Of a DNA stretch of 28,441 bases, positions 18,902 through 28,441 are shown one piece after another. The stretch comes from Nemertoderma westbladi (taxonomy: Eukaryota; Xenacoelomorpha; Nemertodermatida; Nemertodermatidae): assembly GCA_032718475.1 (NCBI GenBank), contig JAUCBJ010004387.1, forward strand, positions 1-28,441, read 5' to 3'. The notes below the pieces were generated by a model that made no database searches, was not told the origin of the DNA, and was given only the letters and a program-made list of their open reading frames with translations. How positions within the stretch are numbered: position 1 is the first letter of the stretch; the number at the start of each line of letters is the position of its first letter. The position numbers and the translations under genes were made by a program.

Positions 18902-19712
18902 GCCCAAAGTACAAGATTATGCACTGGCTGGTCCTCACGGCGAAAGCAATGTCCTGCAAAGCAGAGGCGATTTTGTTCTAGTGTCAAGCTTGGGGGAACC
19001 AATGGGACACCTCCAATGTTATATAGTGTCTGGTTGGAGATGTGTGCATTGTACTTGACACAATGAACCCGGCGTAGCATTCTTGTGAATGTGCCATCCA
19101 GAGATTTGGTGTCCTCAGCAGTTAAAGCCCAGCATGGACTCCCGTAGAGGAGTACTGGAACTACTGCTGCTCTAAATAATCGGACCTTAAGTTTCCAATT
19201 AATTATCGGTGACTTCCAAATCCTGGAAAGCCTATTCAAGGCTGCCCATGCCTTCCCCTTACGTATTCGAAGGTCCTCACCTGACTTCCGTATCCATGAT
19301 CCCAGGTAACAGAAGTCGTCCACATGCTCAAGCATACCATCCTTTGAGCTTATGCTCATCCGATCAGAGACTTGCTGAGGACTTTCAAAGTTAACTGTCA
19401 GAATTTTGGTCTTTCTGGAGTTAATAAAAAGACCAACACTAGAAGCAGCATGTTCTAATGAGCTGAGGAGCCGTTGGGCTCCCTCTAATGATTCTGAGAG
19501 TACTCCTAAGTCATCAGCAAAGTCTAGATCAGTTAGGTACTTGGCAGGATTTCCTCGACTTCTGGAGCCAGTAGGTGGAGTTATCATCACCCCATCATCA
19601 TTATGATGATCTAAGGACATGCGTAGAACATAGTCAACCACAATAATGAACAAGAATGGTGCAAGTGTGTCTCTTTGGAGGACGCCCCATAACACTTCAA
19701 ATGGTTCTGTGT
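18902..19712 (-). mobile_element. LINE copy B, truncated at both ends
   Basis: Nearly identical to copy A from its C-terminal region to the reverse transcriptase palm (matching about 613-1422 of copy A). The minus-strand frame, starting at ATG 19695, is open through the FADD motif and the C-terminal SPCWALTAEDTKS region, without copy A's frameshift. The last dozen residues to 18865 are flanking DNA. The 3' end, including the trinucleotide tail, is missing. The 5' break at about 19712 falls exactly against a Gypsy integrase fragment, sharing TGTGT at the junction. It is either a 5'-truncated insertion into the Gypsy copy that later lost its 3' end, or a rearrangement breakpoint. Confidence 0.85.
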
Positions 19713-19713
19713 G

Positions 19714-20323
19714 TTCTTATGCCGACAACCGACAGCTGATAGATAATAGACAAGCCGACATGGGGAGTTTATTGGAAACTATCATCACTGCGACATCCGC
19801 AGGGGAACGGTCATGCAGAAGCGAATGTTAAGAAGATTAAATATTTATTATCTAAGACGGAAGGAAATATTTATAGCAACGCCTTTTCTGAAGGATATAT
19901 CGAATTAATAAACACACCCAAAAAAAGATGGATTATCTCCAGCCCAAAGAGTATTTGGACACCCGCTGTGATATCTAGTTCCTGCTAATTGGCGATCATA
20001 TTGGCCAGAATTTCAAAATGGATATTGAAGATGCAAACAAAGAGATAATTAAAAATTCACTCCTATGTAAACTTTATTTTGACCGCTGTACTAATAACCT
20101 GAGACCGATTGAGAAAGGATCTTCAGTTTTAGTTCAGAATCCGGAAACTCAAAGATGGGACAGATTGGCAACAGTCTTAGATCATAATAACCATAGACGT
20201 TACCGAATGCAGTTTCCCTCAAGCCGTCTTATTGGGCAAAATTGTATTCACATCCGTCCGGTCGCCACTGAGAAATCAGGCGAAGCAGATGTAGAAAGAC
20301 GTGAGAAAGATGTGAAAGACTAG
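19714..20323 (+). pseudogene. Gypsy-type LTR retrotransposon integrase fragment
   Basis: The C-terminal half of a retrotransposon integrase in pieces. ADNRQL at the left edge resembles the second catalytic Asp block. HPQGNGHAEANVKKIKYLL carries the catalytic Glu (codon 19818-19820). NTPKK / DGLSPAQRVFGHPL is the typical Gypsy segment, followed by NWRSYWPEF and a C-terminal domain (20018-20323) with KGSSVLVQNPETQRWDRLATV and RPV. At least three frame changes (about 19750, the A7 tract near 19926, about 20010) and a TGA at 19969 disable it. It begins exactly at LINE copy B. No matching LTR is seen downstream. Confidence 0.78.
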
Positions 20324-21144
20324 AGTAAACTTTACCAGAATAAACCCCAGTTCTCGCGATGGAGTACCCCATACATCCAGGAACCAGATAGACTTCAATA
20401 CTCTATGTTGGGTGGTATTAAATGACCAAACCTTGCAATTTTTAACTTAAAAAGATGAAAGTGGTGATGGCCAAAAAAATATTATAAAAGAACGAAAGAA
20501 TGCGAAAGTGGTAATATATAGACTTGTTTAAGATAGACATCAACAACCGAACTTAATGAAAAAATGAAATTGGTATATCTTATTATTCTATAGTTATTGT
20601 GGTGGTGGGAGATTTAAACGGTTATTTGTATTGTATTGTTTTACTATTACAGGTACAGATGTAGGCACTGCTTTATAATATAACAGGCTACTGAGTGCTT
20701 ATACCGGTTGTCCTTGTGTTTTTCCATCAATCATTATTATTATCATTATGACTGATGTTTGATGGATCCATAACTCATTGTGATCGAACATCAATCATTA
20801 TCATTATGATTAATATTTGATGCATCAATCACTCATTATGATCGAACATCAATCATTTTCGTCACTATTACCTAGCAATATACAAATTAATAGATACCAG
20901 ATTTGACAAATAAATGTCTGATAATAATTTTTAATGCTTTGGATCTATTCAATCACATTTTGTTTGACTACCTTAGCACCAGACAACTTATTGGGCAACA
21001 GAATCTAAATGTTTAGTAATAATAAGCCAATAGGATTTGGGTTCAAAATCCCGTGGAAAACTATATAGATATATATAATATAGTTAGTAAACTATTCATA
21101 GTAGATATATTATACCCTACTATATTCTTAAAGAATCTTCACAT
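20324..21144. other. No gene seen; AT-rich with a tandem duplication
   Basis: No domain or long frame. The purine-rich GGTGGTGGGAGA near 20600 resembles a polypurine tract, but no LTR start follows it. The region contains the 59-bp duplication listed separately. Confidence 0.4.
20741..20857. repeat. About 59-bp imperfect tandem duplication
   Basis: TATCATTATGA, TTTGATG.ATC, AACTCATT.TGATCGAACATCAATCATT occurs twice (from 20741 and from about 20799) with several substitutions. TGATCGAACATCAATCAT is nearly identical in the two units. Confidence 0.75.
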
Positions 21145-21284
21145 TCTTCAGGATAGTTTTAAAATAGGAACATGATGGAATTTTAGTAAGAAGGTAGTAA
21201 CACATAGCAAACTGGCATTAAAAAAAATAGTCATTGGTAAAATATAGGGAACACAGTGAAAATATTAATCAGGGACGATTTTAG
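21145..21284 (+). repeat. Dispersed repeat R, copy 1
   Basis: About 140 bases containing AAAATAGGAACATGATGGAA, ACACATAGCAAA and AACACAGTGAAAATATTAATC. They match the reverse complement of about 27577-27710 with scattered differences. It ends where LINE copy D begins. It is an interspersed repeat family of unknown type. Confidence 0.75.
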
Positions 21285-22140
21285 GCTATTACTACTACTT
21301 ACTATACTATCGGCATTCTTCATTGCAGCAGGGCAGCAGCATTATATATATATATATATTACTTATAGTAAGAATGCTGTGTCGGCTTGTCGTCAAAATA
21401 GCACCGCCACAACTCAATCACCCATGACAATTTCTAGATCATCCGCATATTCAAGGCCAGTGTCCTTTAAGAGGCGTCTCAAGAAGGTCATGTGCTATCC
21501 AGCTTGCGTATTCACTACTTGAGGCTGCCACAGCAAAATATTATGTACTGGCTTGTCCTCAGGGCGAAAGCAATAACGCCCTGCAAAGCGGAAGTGGTTC
21601 TGTTCAAGTGTCAAGTTAGAGGGGAGACTAATGACACATGCTCAGGTTGTATAAAGCCTGATTGGAGATGTGTTCGTTGTAGTTGGCACAATGAACTCGG
21701 CGCAGCATTCTTGTAAAGTGTCATCCACAGATTTAGAAACTTCTGAAGTTAGAGCCAGCATTGACTCTCTTATATAAGAGTACTGTTACTACTGCTGTCC
21801 TAAATATTCGAACATTGAGATCTCCTTACGTATCCAAAGGTCTCCACAATACTTGGTTACTTGAGATCCATGATCCCAAGTAGCAGAAGTCATCTACGTA
21901 CTCAGGCAAGCCATCCATGGAGCTTAGGCACTTATGATCAGAAATTTCTTGAGGGCTGTCAGGTTCACTGTCATAATTTTAGTCTTCTTGGAGTTAACAA
22001 AAACACCAATACTTGAAGCAACCTGCTCCAATGAGCCGAGTAGTCAATGGGCTCCCTCTAGTAGTATTCTTAAGTCATCAGCAAAGTCTAGATCAGTAAG
22101 ATAGATTACTTTGCTGGATAACCTCTACTTCTTGTGGCAT
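21285..22140 (-). mobile_element. Old LINE copy D, 3' half, split from 24178-24492
   Basis: Same family as copy A but clearly diverged, with indels, stops and a TATATA expansion at 21343-21359. It covers the trinucleotide tail (about 21289), the C-terminal region and the reverse transcriptase palm up to the point matching copy A about 1290. It stops at TATGGGGTGT (22141-22150) and its sequence resumes in the same orientation after the second TATGGGGTGT at 24168-24177. Read together, the two halves align without a gap to the copy A segment TTCTGGAGCCAGTAGGTGGA..ATCATCACCCC. Confidence 0.85.
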
Positions 22141-22150
22141 TATGGGGTGT
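22141..22150. repeat. Target-site duplication, left copy
   Basis: TATGGGGTGT, repeated at 24168-24177. The two copies flank LINE copy C inside old LINE copy D/E. The first one or two bases of the right copy could belong to the LINE tail, so the duplication is 8-10 bp. Confidence 0.85.
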
Positions 22151-24167
22151 GATCACTGCGAGGGCTATACTGCCTTCACAGAAGCAGTTAAGTTAGCAGC
22201 TGCAGAAACAGTTCCTGTATACCCTCGAAACAGGAAAAGGGCCCCCTGGACTGACAACAAAATCCAGAAGTGCCGAAATGACCTATATAAGGCGCAGAAA
22301 GCGGCCAAGAATGCAGTTAAGGCTGCATCTAGGTCCCTGAACAGGCAGTACTCTGTTAATCTACAGGAGCTAATAAACCAACAGGTTGATGCCATCAATG
22401 ATGCTGACGACAGCAGACAATCATCCCAGGCATGGAAATCGATTAACTTGCTTACTGGGCGGAAAAGCCAACCAACCACCAAGGTTAAGGCTGAATCACC
22501 AGCCGATCGCCTCAATGGTTGGAAGGCCCACTTTGAAAAGCTCCTCAATAATGACAGGGTATTGCCTGATAACTTTATAGAAGTAAAAGTGTCTGAGTCT
22601 GTACTCCCAGATATTCCCATTGGCGATATCTCCTTTGCAGAAGTGAAGGCTGCTGCAAAGAGCATTAAGACCAATCGTGCCAGTGGAGTAGATGACGTTC
22701 CCCCTGAGGTCTTTAAAATACCTGAGTGTTTAAAGCTCATCTATCCCATCATAGTAGACATGTACCGAACAACAAGAGTCCCACAAGAAATGAAAACGAA
22801 CAAGTTGGTGCCAGTTCCCAAGAAGGGCAACCTAACACTCTATGGTTCTTTTCGGGGAATCTCATTGATCTCGATTGCTGCAAAGCTATACAATAGAATT
22901 CTATTAAATCGCATCAGGGATCCCATTGAGAGACTGCTCCGTGGAAATCAGAATGGGTTCCGTAAAGGTCGTGGGACCATGGAGCCTATTTTGGCACTTA
23001 GAAGGATAATTGAAGAGTTATCAAAAGAGAAAGACAGGCACCTGGCTGTTATCTTTGTTGACTTCTTCAAGGCCTTTGATTCAGTCTCCCGCTCACCTAT
23101 GTTCAGCATACGTTCATTATATGGGATTCCTGATGAAATTATTGCAGCAATCAGATCAGTATACGATGGTTCGACAACATTTGTGTCTACTGTTGATGGT
23201 GACACATAACCATTTGAAATGTTATGGGGCGTCCTCCAGGGAGACACACTTGCACCATTCTTGTTCATAATTGTGGTTGACTATGTTCTACGCATGTCCT
23301 TAGATCATCATAATGATGATGGGGTGATGATAACTCCACCTACTGGCTCCAGAAGTCGAGGAAATCTTGCCAAGTACCTAACTGATCTAGACTTTGCTGA
23401 TGACTTAGGAGTACTCTCAGAATCACTAGAGGGAGCCCAACGGCTCCTCAGCCCATTAGAACATGCTGCTTCTAGTGTTGGTCTTTTTATTAATTCCAGA
23501 AAGACCAAAATTTTGACAGTTAACTTTTAAAGTTCTCAGCAAGTCTCTGATCGGATGAGCATAAACTCAAAGCATGGTATGCTTGAGCATGTGGACGACT
23601 TTTGTTACCTGGGATCATGGATCCGGAAGTCAGGTGAGGACCTTCGAATACGTAAGGGAAAGGCATGGGCAGCCTTGAATAGAATAGCCTGGAATAATAT
23701 ATTCCAGGATTTGGAAGTCACCGAGAATTAATCGGAAACTTAAGGTCCGATTATTTAGAGCAGCAGTAGTTCCAGTACTCTTCTATGGGAGTCCAAATCT
23801 CTGGATGGCACATTCACAAGAATGCTACGCCGGGTTCATTGTGTCAAGTACAATGCACACATCTCCAACCAGACACTACATAACATTGGAGGTGTCTCAT
23901 TGGTTCCCCCAAGCTTGACACTAGAACAAAATCGCCTCCGCTTTGCAGGACATTGCTTTCGCCGTTTGGCAGCCTCATGGAGTGAATAAGCATGGTGGAC
24001 AGCCCATGACTTTCTTGAGACGCATCTTAAAGGACACTGGCCTTGAAGATGCGGATGATCTAGCAAATGTCATGGGTGATAGGGAGTTGTGGCGGCGCAA
24101 TTTTGTCGACAAGCCGGCACAGCATTCTTAAAAATGCAGCTGCAATGCAGCATGCCGATACTAGTAG
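22151..24167 (+). mobile_element. LINE copy C, 5'-truncated, inserted in an older LINE
   Basis: A 2-kb copy nearly identical to copy A, starting mid-ORF (GATCACTG, in the DHCEGY linker before the reverse transcriptase) and ending with the CTAGTAG tail. Coding motifs FVDFFKAFD, LQGDTLAP and FADD are present. Damage: a 24-bp in-frame deletion near 22297 (after KAQK), a TAA near 23206, a TAA near 23527, a small insertion near 23690, and deletions of about 29 bp near 23794 and near 23965. It lies opposite in orientation to the LINE it interrupts. 5' truncation is typical of target-primed reverse transcription that stops early. Confidence 0.92.
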
Positions 24168-24177
24168 TATGGGGTGT
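24168..24177. repeat. Target-site duplication, right copy
   Basis: TATGGGGTGT directly after the TAG tail of LINE copy C; pair of 22141-22150. Confidence 0.85.
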
Positions 24178-24492
24178 AACGATCACCCCATCTTTATTAA
24201 GATGGCCTAAGGACATGTGTAGAACATAATCAACCACAATTACAAATAAGAATGGAGCAAGTGTGTTACCCTGAAGGACTCCCCTCGAGACTTCGAATGG
24301 ATCTGTGTCACCATTGGCAGGAGACACAGATGTGGTAGAACCGTCGTACAGTGATCTGCTAGCGATAGTTGCAATAACTTCCTCAGGAATCCCATATGCT
24401 GCAAGTATGCTGAACATAAGTGGTCGGGAGTCGAAGGCCTTAAATAAGCCAACAAAGATAATAGTCAAATGTCTGTCTTTCTTTATTAAGAC
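24178..24492 (-). mobile_element. Old LINE copy D/E, continuation (reverse transcriptase palm)
   Basis: Diverged sequence matching copy A from about 1294 to 1600. The minus strand reads FVGLFKAFDS, then SPANGDTDPFEVSRGVLQGNTLAPFLF, with frame breaks. Its divergence level and orientation match 21285-22140. It stops near CTGTCTTTCTTTATT, short of the element's endonuclease part, so the old copy was itself 5'-truncated. Confidence 0.85.
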
Positions 24493-24749
24493 CACAAATT
24501 ATTTCTTTCCCAGATTACAAAGTTTTAGCACCAAATATACTTTTTTACCACCACAAACCGATAGCCCCAAAATTCATGTTTACTGTAAGCAATATACATT
24601 AAAGCTACGACTAAATACATATTTCTTTCCCAGATTACATACTGTATGTGTTATCACAAATTTCCAAATCCCAATCATCCAAATTAATTAAATTCGTCCC
24701 AAAGTATTTTTTATATATTGATATATATATTTTTATATTCAACATTGTT
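24493..24749. other. No gene seen
   Basis: AT-rich. TATTTCTTTCCCAGATTACA occurs twice (about 24497 and 24619), so there is an internal duplication of about 122 bp spacing. Weak inverted similarity to 24900-25140 (GGGGCT, ATTTGGTGC words). Confidence 0.45.
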
Positions 24750-24850
24750 AACAACGTCGTTTATTATTCTGGTTAGAAAATTACGTATCTGTAACCTGCT
24801 CCTTTCCCTCAATTGGGAACAACATCGTTTATTGTTTTGGTTAGAAAATC
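24750..24850. repeat. 68-bp spaced direct repeat
   Basis: AACAACGTCGTTTATT.T and GGTTAGAAAAT at 24750 recur as AACAACATCGTTTATT and GGTTAGAAAAT at 24818, with a few substitutions. Confidence 0.7.
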
Positions 24851-24990
24851 GCTGATTCTATGGAAATAAATATCACACATCTGACCTTTTTTGTTTGATT
24901 TAGGTGTTTTAGTGTAGTAAATGTGTGTTTTGGGGCTGATGTTTTAATTTTTGGGTCGAATTTATAACATTAGTTCAGTGATGTATTTTT

Positions 24991-25140
24991 TTTTGGTCAA
25001 CAAGTAAATTATTTGGTGCGAAATGTATGTGTTTTGTTCTTTTGTTATTTTTTTGTCCAGAATTATTTTTTTTGGTCCGCTTGTATGTGATTTGGTCAAC
25101 GAGTAAACTATTTGGTGCAGAAAGTATATGTTTTTTGCTA
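24991..25140. repeat. About 100-bp direct repeat
   Basis: TTTGGTCAACAAGTAAA and TATTTGGTGCGAAATGTATG (from 24991) recur as TTTGGTCAACGAGTAAA and TATTTGGTGCAGAAAGTATATG (from 25091). T-rich sequence lies between the units. Confidence 0.7.
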
Positions 25141-26529
25141 ATTTTTATGTTTTTTGGGTAAACTTTAATTGATAGCCTAACAGAAATAGCTGCTTATTGG
25201 CGATCTTTGGGCGGGGAATCAAGATTGCAGATATATATGTTACACATTACAGTTACATCGTGTCCGGCGAGTGTCCAATGCCCTAACGTCCACCTAGCAC
25301 CAGTACCACAAACTGAATACTCAATATTTCAAGTTACTGAATACTGATTGCCCTATCAGTGAATATGTGTGGTAGATGCGTTGCCAACAGCATTGATGAA
25401 GAAAGGCAGGTATTATCAGGACATTCGTGTTTTATAAATAATATGTTATATTTATTTTAATATAACGTAAAATACAACTGGAATACACAACTGAAATTCA
25501 CAAATATACAAACAGCACAAATTTCTAGCAAAATAATTAAAGATCGCATATAATTTAATTTATTTAACCAACAAAGAAATCAATAAACTCATGTTATTGG
25601 TAACATGTTAAATTCATAAAGTAATATAATAAATATTTGAGGCGTGGAGGCGACCCAATTTGTAAGAAATATTAAAACTTACCTTATGCCGACAGTATTG
25701 GTACTGAAATATTTATTTATCATGTCAACGCCTCAACGAAATTATTTAGCTAATTATTCTAAAGAATCACGATTAAATACTCAGCCAAACATTTTGTAAG
25801 GTAAACACAAAAAGCAAGGTTAAGCTCTCTTATTAGTCTGACTCATTACATTGCTGCCTAATGAGTAGTGGTGAGCTGGTGGTTGGACTGTATCCCAGTT
25901 AGGCTAGGCAGGCAATAGCAAGCGTGCCTTGGAATAACCGAGCTAGTGTAGAGTGACGACGGCTGATGGGGTATTTTAGCAAGTTAATTACGTTTAGATC
26001 AATTAAAACACATTTCTTAAAGCAAATCACTTGAACTAATTAACCAACTTTACCCTAACCAACTTATTTAATTTTAATTGAATTAATTAACTGCTATTAT
26101 CTTAGCTTTTCGAAGGCCCCACGCAAATTCAACTTGAAAAATTTCTAAACTTTTGCCAGACTACATGTGTACCTAGTTTGGATAGATTTCATCGAGATTA
26201 ACGATTAAAGTTGAACACAACAGAACGACAGACACACCGATTGAGTTAGTGGTACTCGTACCTATATGCTAAGGTCGCTTACTTTCGTGGCTCGCCCCAC
26301 AGCGGACCTACCGGCCTCAAGTATTTTAGAGTGAAACAGGAGGGAAGTACAAATAAATATTCAGCTCGAGTATTGATGCTTGCTGCCTGGTGATATTAAT
26401 TAAATATATGAATTGTAGTTGAGCTGTATTTATTTTATATAGTAAATACATTGCACCTATATGATATAGATGGCAGAATGACTGCATTCCAAAGTCGTTC
26501 TACAGACTCCATAGATATAACTTTGAGGT
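25141..26529. other. Gene-poor region
   Basis: No supported gene. A 45-base open stretch at 25365-25409 starts ATG TGT GGT AGA and ends CAG before GTATTA, like a tiny first exon, but this is too short to call. 26240-26330 is locally GC-richer without a recognised feature. Confidence 0.4.
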
Positions 26530-26960
26530 CTACCTCGATAGCCAATTGAACGTAGGTAGTCCTTTCTTATAAAGATGCATGAAATGGCAGCTTGCACCGT
26601 TCTTTGTTGATAACACAACACCCAGATATACAAAAGAATTCACGAACTCAATTTCTTGACCTATATATAACAGAAAATCGTTTTTACAAAATTTTTCCCC
26701 ACGGCCAAATTTAATGGCATTAGTTTTTTTCACATTAACTTAAAGGTGGTTTTCATCACAGTAGCCTGTGCGAGCTTTCTTGAACTTTCCCACTCGCATT
26801 ACAAACTATTGCCAAGTCATCAGCATACATTAAGATCCAGACAGTTGCTGAGATCAGGAGAAAAGCTGGCTGGTCAGTCAGCAACAAAAATGCTGAAAAG
26901 TAATGGCGACAATTTGTCACCTTGAATTACATCAATTTGGGCTATTCGTCTGAATTATTT
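26530..26960 (-). pseudogene. Fragment of a second LINE family, reverse transcriptase
   Basis: The minus strand reads IQGDKLSPLLFSIF (about 26886-26925), then MYADDLAIV with the YADD active site at 26816-26827. In another frame it reads MKKTNAIKFGRG...IEFVNSFVYLGVVLS (26530-26733), the thumb region that follows the palm in non-LTR reverse transcriptases. At least one frame change and one stop separate the pieces. YADD and the flanking residues differ from the FADD family of copies A-E, so this is a different LINE lineage. The ends are not defined. Confidence 0.72.
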
Positions 26961-27576
26961 AAAGTGCCATAGGCAACCGGTACAATAGCTAGATCACTAC
27001 ATCAGCACTGGACCTCATACACTGACTACTTGCCGAATTGCTGAATTGTAGGATCGTAGATTGCTAGATTGAACTTAAAACTTCTATAATAATAGATATT
27101 CACATTGGAGCCTTCACATTGGATTCAGTAACTCCAATGTCTCTCTATCAATGTCATAGCTCTATCGACCACAGTACGATTAACAGTACGAGGTAGTGTG
27201 CCATTAACAGTACATCCTTGTCGAACCCCACTTGTCCCGATTGTGAAAATCGTTCTACAAGACAGAGTGGTCATAAATTAAGAGCTGGGATAACCATCAC
27301 CTCCGGTACTGGTAACCGTAGGTCCTAGACGAATATGATACACTCAGTACATCCTTGGAAAATAAAAGGACTAACACAAATTTAAGAACTGCTGAATTTA
27401 TTGAACCACCCCCAGGAGACTTCATCACTCAACTCAGTTGGCTACTAATGCAGTCCAGTACTGCTGTAGTGATGAAGGGCCTAGCTAATTTTCCCAGTTG
27501 CAAGTGATGGCACTTTTTATAATTAATTTTTAATAAAATAGCATTTTGAAATGTATTTTTTGCTGGTATATGTTGT
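26961..27576. other. No gene seen
   Basis: Intergenic or intronic. Near 27450-27485, CCAGTACTGCTGTAGTGATGAAGGGCCTAG resembles, loosely, the TCCAGTACTTGGCAGTACTGCTGAAGAGGCC stretch at 15811-15841 next to the hammerhead-like core, but no GAAAC follows. Confidence 0.35.
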
Positions 27577-27710
27577 TTAAAATCGTCCCTGATTAATATT
27601 TTCACTGTGTTCCACATGTGTTACCTATGACTAAAGGCATTTTTGCTATGTGTCACGACTGTGTTACTCGAAATTCCTTCATGTTCCTATTTTATAACTA
27701 TCCCATTCTT
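27577..27710 (-). repeat. Dispersed repeat R, copy 2
   Basis: Inverted relative to copy 1 at 21145-21284; shares AAAATCGTCCCTGATTAATA, TTTTCACTGTGTTCC, TTTGCTATGTGT and CATGTTCCTATTTTA. It lies in the presumed intron just upstream of the NCX exon (about 76 bases from the acceptor). Confidence 0.75.
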
Positions 27711-27786
27711 TTTGTATGTCTCAGCATTCAGTATTTAGTTAAATTTACATAAGATATCTAAAAAATAGTACTATTGTTATTTGCAG

Positions 27787-28441
27787 GAAGAGAATTAAAA
27801 GCTGGAAAGTTAACTCCGGTCTGAGATCCGTTGCTTATATTGCCAGAATGGTTAATGTTACTGGAGATAGTGTCGAGAAATGCATGCATGGTGTTGTCTT
27901 GCCTCTGATCTTCAACGAATCAGAATGGAACCATGTTATCCGTACGATCCTATACTTTATTGGTTTGGCCTGGGTTGTCCTCGGCATAGCCATTATATCC
28001 GATAGATTCATGGTTGCCATAGAGAGGATCACGGCAGAGACTAAAAATCTAACCGTAGCGGATAATGATTCTCCTGGGGGAACACGTGACATTGAGATTC
28101 GCATATGGAATTTGTCTGTTGCGAATCTAACTCTCATGGCATTAGGCAGCAGTGCTCCTGAGATTATGCTTTCTATTATAGAAGTGGTGGGCAATGGATT
28201 ACAGTCTGGTGAACTTGGACCCAGTGCAATTGTAGGGAGCGCATCATACAACCTTCTTATGATAACCGCAATCTGCGTAGTTGTTGTTCCTAAGGGTGAG
28301 ACTCGACGCATTAAGGAAATTGAGGTTTTTGGGTTGACGTCGTTTTTCTGTTTGTTCACGTATGTTTGGCTGTTTGTTATTCTTGTGCCATCTTCTCCTG
28401 GGGTAGTTGAGATCTGGGAGGCTCTCAGTACATTGTTTTTG
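27787..28441 (+). CDS. Na+/Ca2+ exchanger (SLC8/NCX family), N-terminal exon, partial
   Basis: A plasma-membrane antiporter that exports Ca2+ in exchange for Na+. The splice acceptor TTATTTGCAG ends at 27786; codons run from 27788 to the window end (218 codons, no stop). Numbering from 27788: an extracellular segment with an NVT glycosylation site (about 22-26) and EKC; a membrane helix in ILYFIGLAWVVLGIAIISDRFM; the alpha-1 repeat with ALGSSAPEIMLSIIEVV (from 118) and GPSAIVGSASYNLLMI (from 144); then GETRRIKEIEVFG and further helices ending at PGVVEIWEAL. The alpha-1 motifs and GETRRIK are diagnostic of NCX rather than K+-dependent NCKX. The first in-frame ATG (27848) would leave no signal peptide, so an upstream exon probably supplies the N-terminus. 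The frame is undamaged. The rest of the gene lies to the right. Confidence 0.93.

Noticed and set aside
20594-20610. Polypurine tract of the Gypsy remnant
   Set aside because: Only mildly purine-rich, and no LTR start or copy of the 17891-18116 segment follows.
27835-28359. 174-residue minus-strand open frame
   Set aside because: It is the antisense of the NCX coding exon, whose plus-strand reading has clear family motifs.

Overview
This window is animal nuclear DNA. It is AT-rich, has no bacterial operon layout, and contains spliced host coding sequence at its right end together with many eukaryotic transposable-element families. The right-hand exon encodes the N-terminal membrane part of a Na+/Ca2+ exchanger (SLC8/NCX type). 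The mix of an APE-type LINE, PIF/Harbinger, a Merlin/ISXO2-type transposon, a THAP-type P element and Gypsy suggests a TE-rich invertebrate or basal deuterostome genome. The phylum cannot be fixed from the sequence alone.

Layout. 406-4190 (minus): nearly full-length LINE (copy A) with one long endonuclease/reverse transcriptase reading frame broken by a single-base insertion. 4280-4449 (plus): possible terminal exon of an unrecognised gene. 4450-8545: gene-poor AT-rich DNA with short repeats, a strong hairpin, a degenerate tRNA-like sequence and a loosely repetitive block. 8546-10750: PIF/Harbinger coding module, with a Myb/SANT-like protein (plus) convergent with an apparently intact DDE transposase (minus). 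10832-11683: intact Merlin/ISXO2-type transposase. 12063-14507: decayed P-element/THAP9-like transposase. 14562-15390: 30-bp minisatellite. 15391-15719: 329-bp MITE with 27-bp perfect terminal inverted repeats. 15831-15863: hammerhead-like core. 17333-20323: LINE 3' scrap, candidate LTR, LINE copy B and a Gypsy integrase remnant. 21285-24492: an old LINE copy on the minus strand split by a younger 5'-truncated LINE copy on the plus strand, with a 10-bp target-site duplication. 24493-27786: AT-rich repeats and a fragment of a second LINE family. 27787-28441: NCX exon.

Apart from NCX and the uncertain small exon, every recognisable protein belongs to a mobile element. The window therefore reads as a nested TE cluster next to, or inside an intron of, the exchanger gene. 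The elements differ in decay. LINE copies A-C are near-identical and look recent. The Harbinger and Merlin transposases are open. The P element, the Gypsy remnant and LINE copy D/E are old. I did not find a clear new multi-gene system. The observations most worth a check are the datable nested insertion, the minisatellite/MITE junction, the two open DNA transposases, the hammerhead-like motif, and the inverted repeat that frames the tRNA-like sequence.
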